8,074 nucleotides of DNA from an uncultured Eubacteriales bacterium (GTDB taxonomy: Bacteria; Bacillota; Clostridia; Oscillospirales; Oscillospiraceae), in assembly GCA_900543085.1 (NCBI GenBank), contig UQQF01000070.1, positions 1-8,074 on the forward strand, read 5' to 3'. The position numbers and the translations under genes were made by a program. Below the pieces are notes generated by a model, which was not told the origin of the DNA, searched no databases, and saw only the letters and a program-made list of their open reading frames with translations. Shown here one piece after another: positions 6,571 to 8,074 of the stretch (position 1 is the first letter of the stretch; every line of letters begins with the position of its first letter).

Positions 6571-7074
6571 ATGTCAATCAAAGTAATCCCTGAAGATCCC
6601 AAGATGCGTGAGCTTATCGAGGAGGTCATGCTCAAGGTGCGTGAGCAGAAGTACACGCCCGAGCAGCTCTGCGAAGTCCGCCGCGTTATCGACGCCCAGC
6701 ACTTCTACTGGTGGTGCATGGACATGAAGCGCGAGGAGTGGGCCGGCAGCGACCTGTTCACCGAGGACTTCAGCTACTACTGCTTCGGACCTCAGAAGGT
6801 CACCGGCAAGGAGCAGGCGGAGCGCAGCAAGCACGTCAACGCCAACATGGCCACCACCCACATGGGTCACCAGCCCCTGGTCTGGCTGATGGACGAGAAC
6901 AACGCCCGCGCCATCTTCATGTACGAGGATCACAACATGTACAAGGACGACGGCACGCTGGTTCGCGGCTGGGCCATCTACATCGACGACTTCGTCCGCG
7001 GCGAGGACGACAAGTGGCGCATGAAGACCCTCCGCCTCAACTACCTCAAGATGGACGGCAGGTACAGAATGTGA
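6571..7074 (+). CDS. SnoaL-like / NTF2-fold protein, possible dehydratase related to BaiE
   Basis: The 167-residue length, alpha+beta pattern and motifs fit the SnoaL-like (NTF2-like cone fold) family, which includes small dehydratases and isomerases. An N-terminal helical stretch (10-45) is followed by FYWWCMD (45-51), a strand region DFSYYCFG (66-73), TTHMGHQP (95-102), MYEDHNMY (117-124) and a C-terminal WRMKTLRLNYLKMDG (149-163). From memory of BaiE (bile acid 7-alpha-dehydratase: Tyr30, Asp35, His83), Tyr46, Asp51 and His97 fall at nearly the same spacing. There is no signal peptide or membrane segment, so it is cytosolic. AAAGGAGA precedes the ATG. It starts 27 bp after serS and ends at a hairpin, so it is probably co-transcribed. 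All seven Ile codons are ATC, suggesting high expression. The substrate is unknown, and the family also contains non-enzymes. Confidence 0.8.
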   Translation: MSIKVIPEDPKMRELIEEVMLKVREQKYTPEQLCEVRRVIDAQHFYWWCMDMKREEWAGSDLFTEDFSYYCFGPQKVTGKEQAERSKHVNANMATTHMGHQPLVWLMDENNARAIFMYEDHNMYKDDGTLVRGWAIYIDDFVRGEDDKWRMKTLRLNYLKMDGRYRM

Positions 7075-7099
7075 TCTGCGCCGCATAAGCGCAAAGAGT

Positions 7100-7129
7100 T
7101 TGGGGGAGCCTCCGGGGCTCCCCCAATTT
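7100..7129 (+). terminator. GC-rich hairpin ending the parAB-serS-SnoaL unit
   Basis: A perfect 11-bp stem TTGGGGGAGCC (7100-7110) / GGCTCCCCCAA (7116-7126) with a 5-nt loop begins 25 bp after the SnoaL-like stop. The T tract is poor (TTT, then C), so termination may be incomplete and some transcripts could read into the DUF1848 gene. Confidence 0.65.
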
Positions 7130-7157
7130 CAATTCCGGCCAAGCGGAGGTGAAAAGC

Positions 7158-7901
7158 GTGTTCATAAGCGCCAGCCGGCGGACAGACATCCCCTCGCACT
7201 ACTCTGAGTGGTTCATGAACCGCATACGCGCCGGATTTGTGCTCGTGCGCAATCCGGTAAATCCCAGGCAGGTCAGCCGGGTGAGCCTCTCTCCTGACGT
7301 GGTGGACGGCATCGTGTTCTAGACGAAGAATCCCATTCCCATGCTGGACAAGCTGGACGAGCTGAGCGGATATATGTACTGCTTCCAGTTCACGCTGAAC
7401 GCCTACGGCTCGGAGGTGGAGAGGGGAATTCCGCCCAAAAACGCGCAATTAGTGGACGCTTTCAGGCGATTATCCGACAAAATCGGCCCCGAGCGCGTTC
7501 TTTGGCGCTACGACCCCATATTCGTCAGCGGCAAGTACACGGTGGAATACCACCTCAGATACTTTGAAGCCCTCGCCCGGCGGCTGGCCGGTTACACCGA
7601 GCAGTGCACCATGAGCTTCCTCGACGTCTACGGCAACACCGCGCGCAACATGGCGCCGCTGCACGCGCACACGCCCTCGGAGCAGGAGCGCGCCGTGCTG
7701 GCGGCGGGTCTCGCGGAAATAGCGGCGGGCTACGGCCTTCGGCTCAGGAGCTGTGCCGAGCCGGACAGCCTGCGCCGCTACGGCATAGAGCCGGCGAGCT
7801 GCGTGGACGCCAGGCTCTTTGAAAAGCTGCTCGGCTGCCGCCTGGACGCGGGCAGGGACGCCGGTCAGCGCCCGCACTGCGGCTGCGCCGGGAGCTTAGA
7901 C
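7158..7901 (+). pseudogene. DUF1848-family gene, interrupted by an amber codon and damaged at the 3' end
   Basis: From GTG 7158, with GGAGGTGA 5 nt upstream, the frame reads MFISASRRTDIPSHYSEWF and continues with RNPVNPRQVSRVSLSPDVVD, a strong match to the start of DUF1848 proteins (function unknown). At codon 55 (7320-7322) it has TAG where the family has Trp in the conserved VFWTKNP; TKNP follows immediately in the same frame. Similarity then runs on without frameshift through FQFTL, RLSDKIGPERVLWRYDPI, YTVEYHL and the QRPHCGC segment ending near 7899. Family members as I recall them continue for about 50 residues with a conserved C-x3-C-x2-C (probable Fe-S) motif. Here that part is missing and the sequence passes into hairpins. 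The frame stays open to the window edge with no family similarity. A read error at the TAG is possible but would not explain the lost end. Confidence 0.8.
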
Positions 7902-7935
7902 TGTCAAAAAAGGCTCTCGACGGCCTTTTTTGACA
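7902..7935. terminator. symmetrical hairpin with A6/T6 tracts, likely bidirectional terminator
   Basis: A perfect 13-bp inverted repeat, TGTCAAAAAAGGC (7902-7914) and GCCTTTTTTGACA (7923-7935), encloses an 8-nt loop. The A and T tracts are part of the stem, so either strand could give a hairpin with a U-rich descending arm. It begins exactly where DUF1848 similarity ends. It could equally be the first unit of the hairpin cluster that follows. Confidence 0.55.
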
Positions 7936-8074
7936 ATAAAGTCCCCCGGCCGCGAGCGGCCGATGGAGACCAACACTGCGCTCTGCGCCTCGGTTGTCCG
8001 CCAAAGGCGGACAATTCGACGCTCGCTTCGCGAGAAGTATTTTCGGCGACGTACACGCCGCCGCCGAAAATGAT
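7936..8074. repeat. noncoding palindrome cluster (four more hairpins), continues to window end
   Basis: Successive perfect inverted repeats are: CGGCCGC/GCGGCCG (7947-7953/7956-7962, loop GA); TTGTCCGCC/GGCGGACAA (7994-8002/8006-8014, loop AAA); CTCGC/GCGAG (8022-8026/8030-8034, loop TTC); and ATTTTCGGCG/CGCCGAAAAT (8039-8048/8062-8071, loop 13 nt). I see no gene, tRNA or promoter here. The density of palindromes suggests a REP- or MITE-like repeat, or a structured RNA. With one copy in view I cannot say which. Confidence 0.55.

Noticed and set aside
7902..8074. CRISPR array or tRNA in the hairpin tail
   Set aside because: There are no regularly spaced direct repeats, and no cloverleaf with T-loop or CCA-type end could be drawn.

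Overview
The window reads as GC-rich chromosomal DNA from a spore-forming member of the Bacillota, most likely a gut-type Clostridia lineage. The germination protease gene gpr is the marker for endospore formation. The divergent rpsT/gpr pair matches the arrangement known in Bacillus and Clostridia. Class III fructose-1,6-bisphosphatase and the particular form of seryl-tRNA synthetase also fit that group. The order assignment is inference.

Layout, left to right. (1) The last 24 codons of an unrecognised + strand gene, followed by a very strong intrinsic terminator (102-143). (2) A sigma-A promoter and fbp, class III FBPase (278-2158). (3) A bidirectional terminator shared by fbp and the convergent rpsT (2211-2471, - strand). 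(4) A 179-bp divergent control region between rpsT and gpr. It holds a clear rpsT promoter on the - strand and a weak sigma-G-like candidate on the + strand. (5) gpr (2651-3493), whose stop codon lies inside a 26-bp palindrome built around a parS core. (6) A second parS-like site that almost abuts a near-consensus extended -10 promoter, followed by a compact run parA (soj) - parB (spo0J) - serS - SnoaL-like gene (3600-7074), which ends at a GC-rich hairpin. (7) A DUF1848 gene (7158 to about 7901) broken by an in-frame amber codon and losing family similarity before its conserved cysteine-rich end. (8) A tail of five hairpins packed into about 170 bp, running to the end of the window.

How it fits together. 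ParA, ParB and the two parS sites form a complete chromosome-partition module that in this group also acts on replication control and sporulation. Here it shares a transcription unit with the essential serS and with a small NTF2-fold protein. That protein has Tyr, Asp and His at spacings very close to those of the bile acid 7-alpha-dehydratase BaiE. fbp is a gluconeogenic housekeeping gene with its own promoter. gpr acts in germinating spores to degrade SASPs.

Most of the window is well-known housekeeping sequence, and I found no convincing undescribed multi-gene system. The points most worth checking are the parS pair wired into the parAB promoter, the BaiE-like residues in the SnoaL-like protein, the doubly damaged DUF1848 gene, the terminal hairpin cluster, and an ATA-rich isoleucine codon bias that is absent from rpsT and the SnoaL-like gene.
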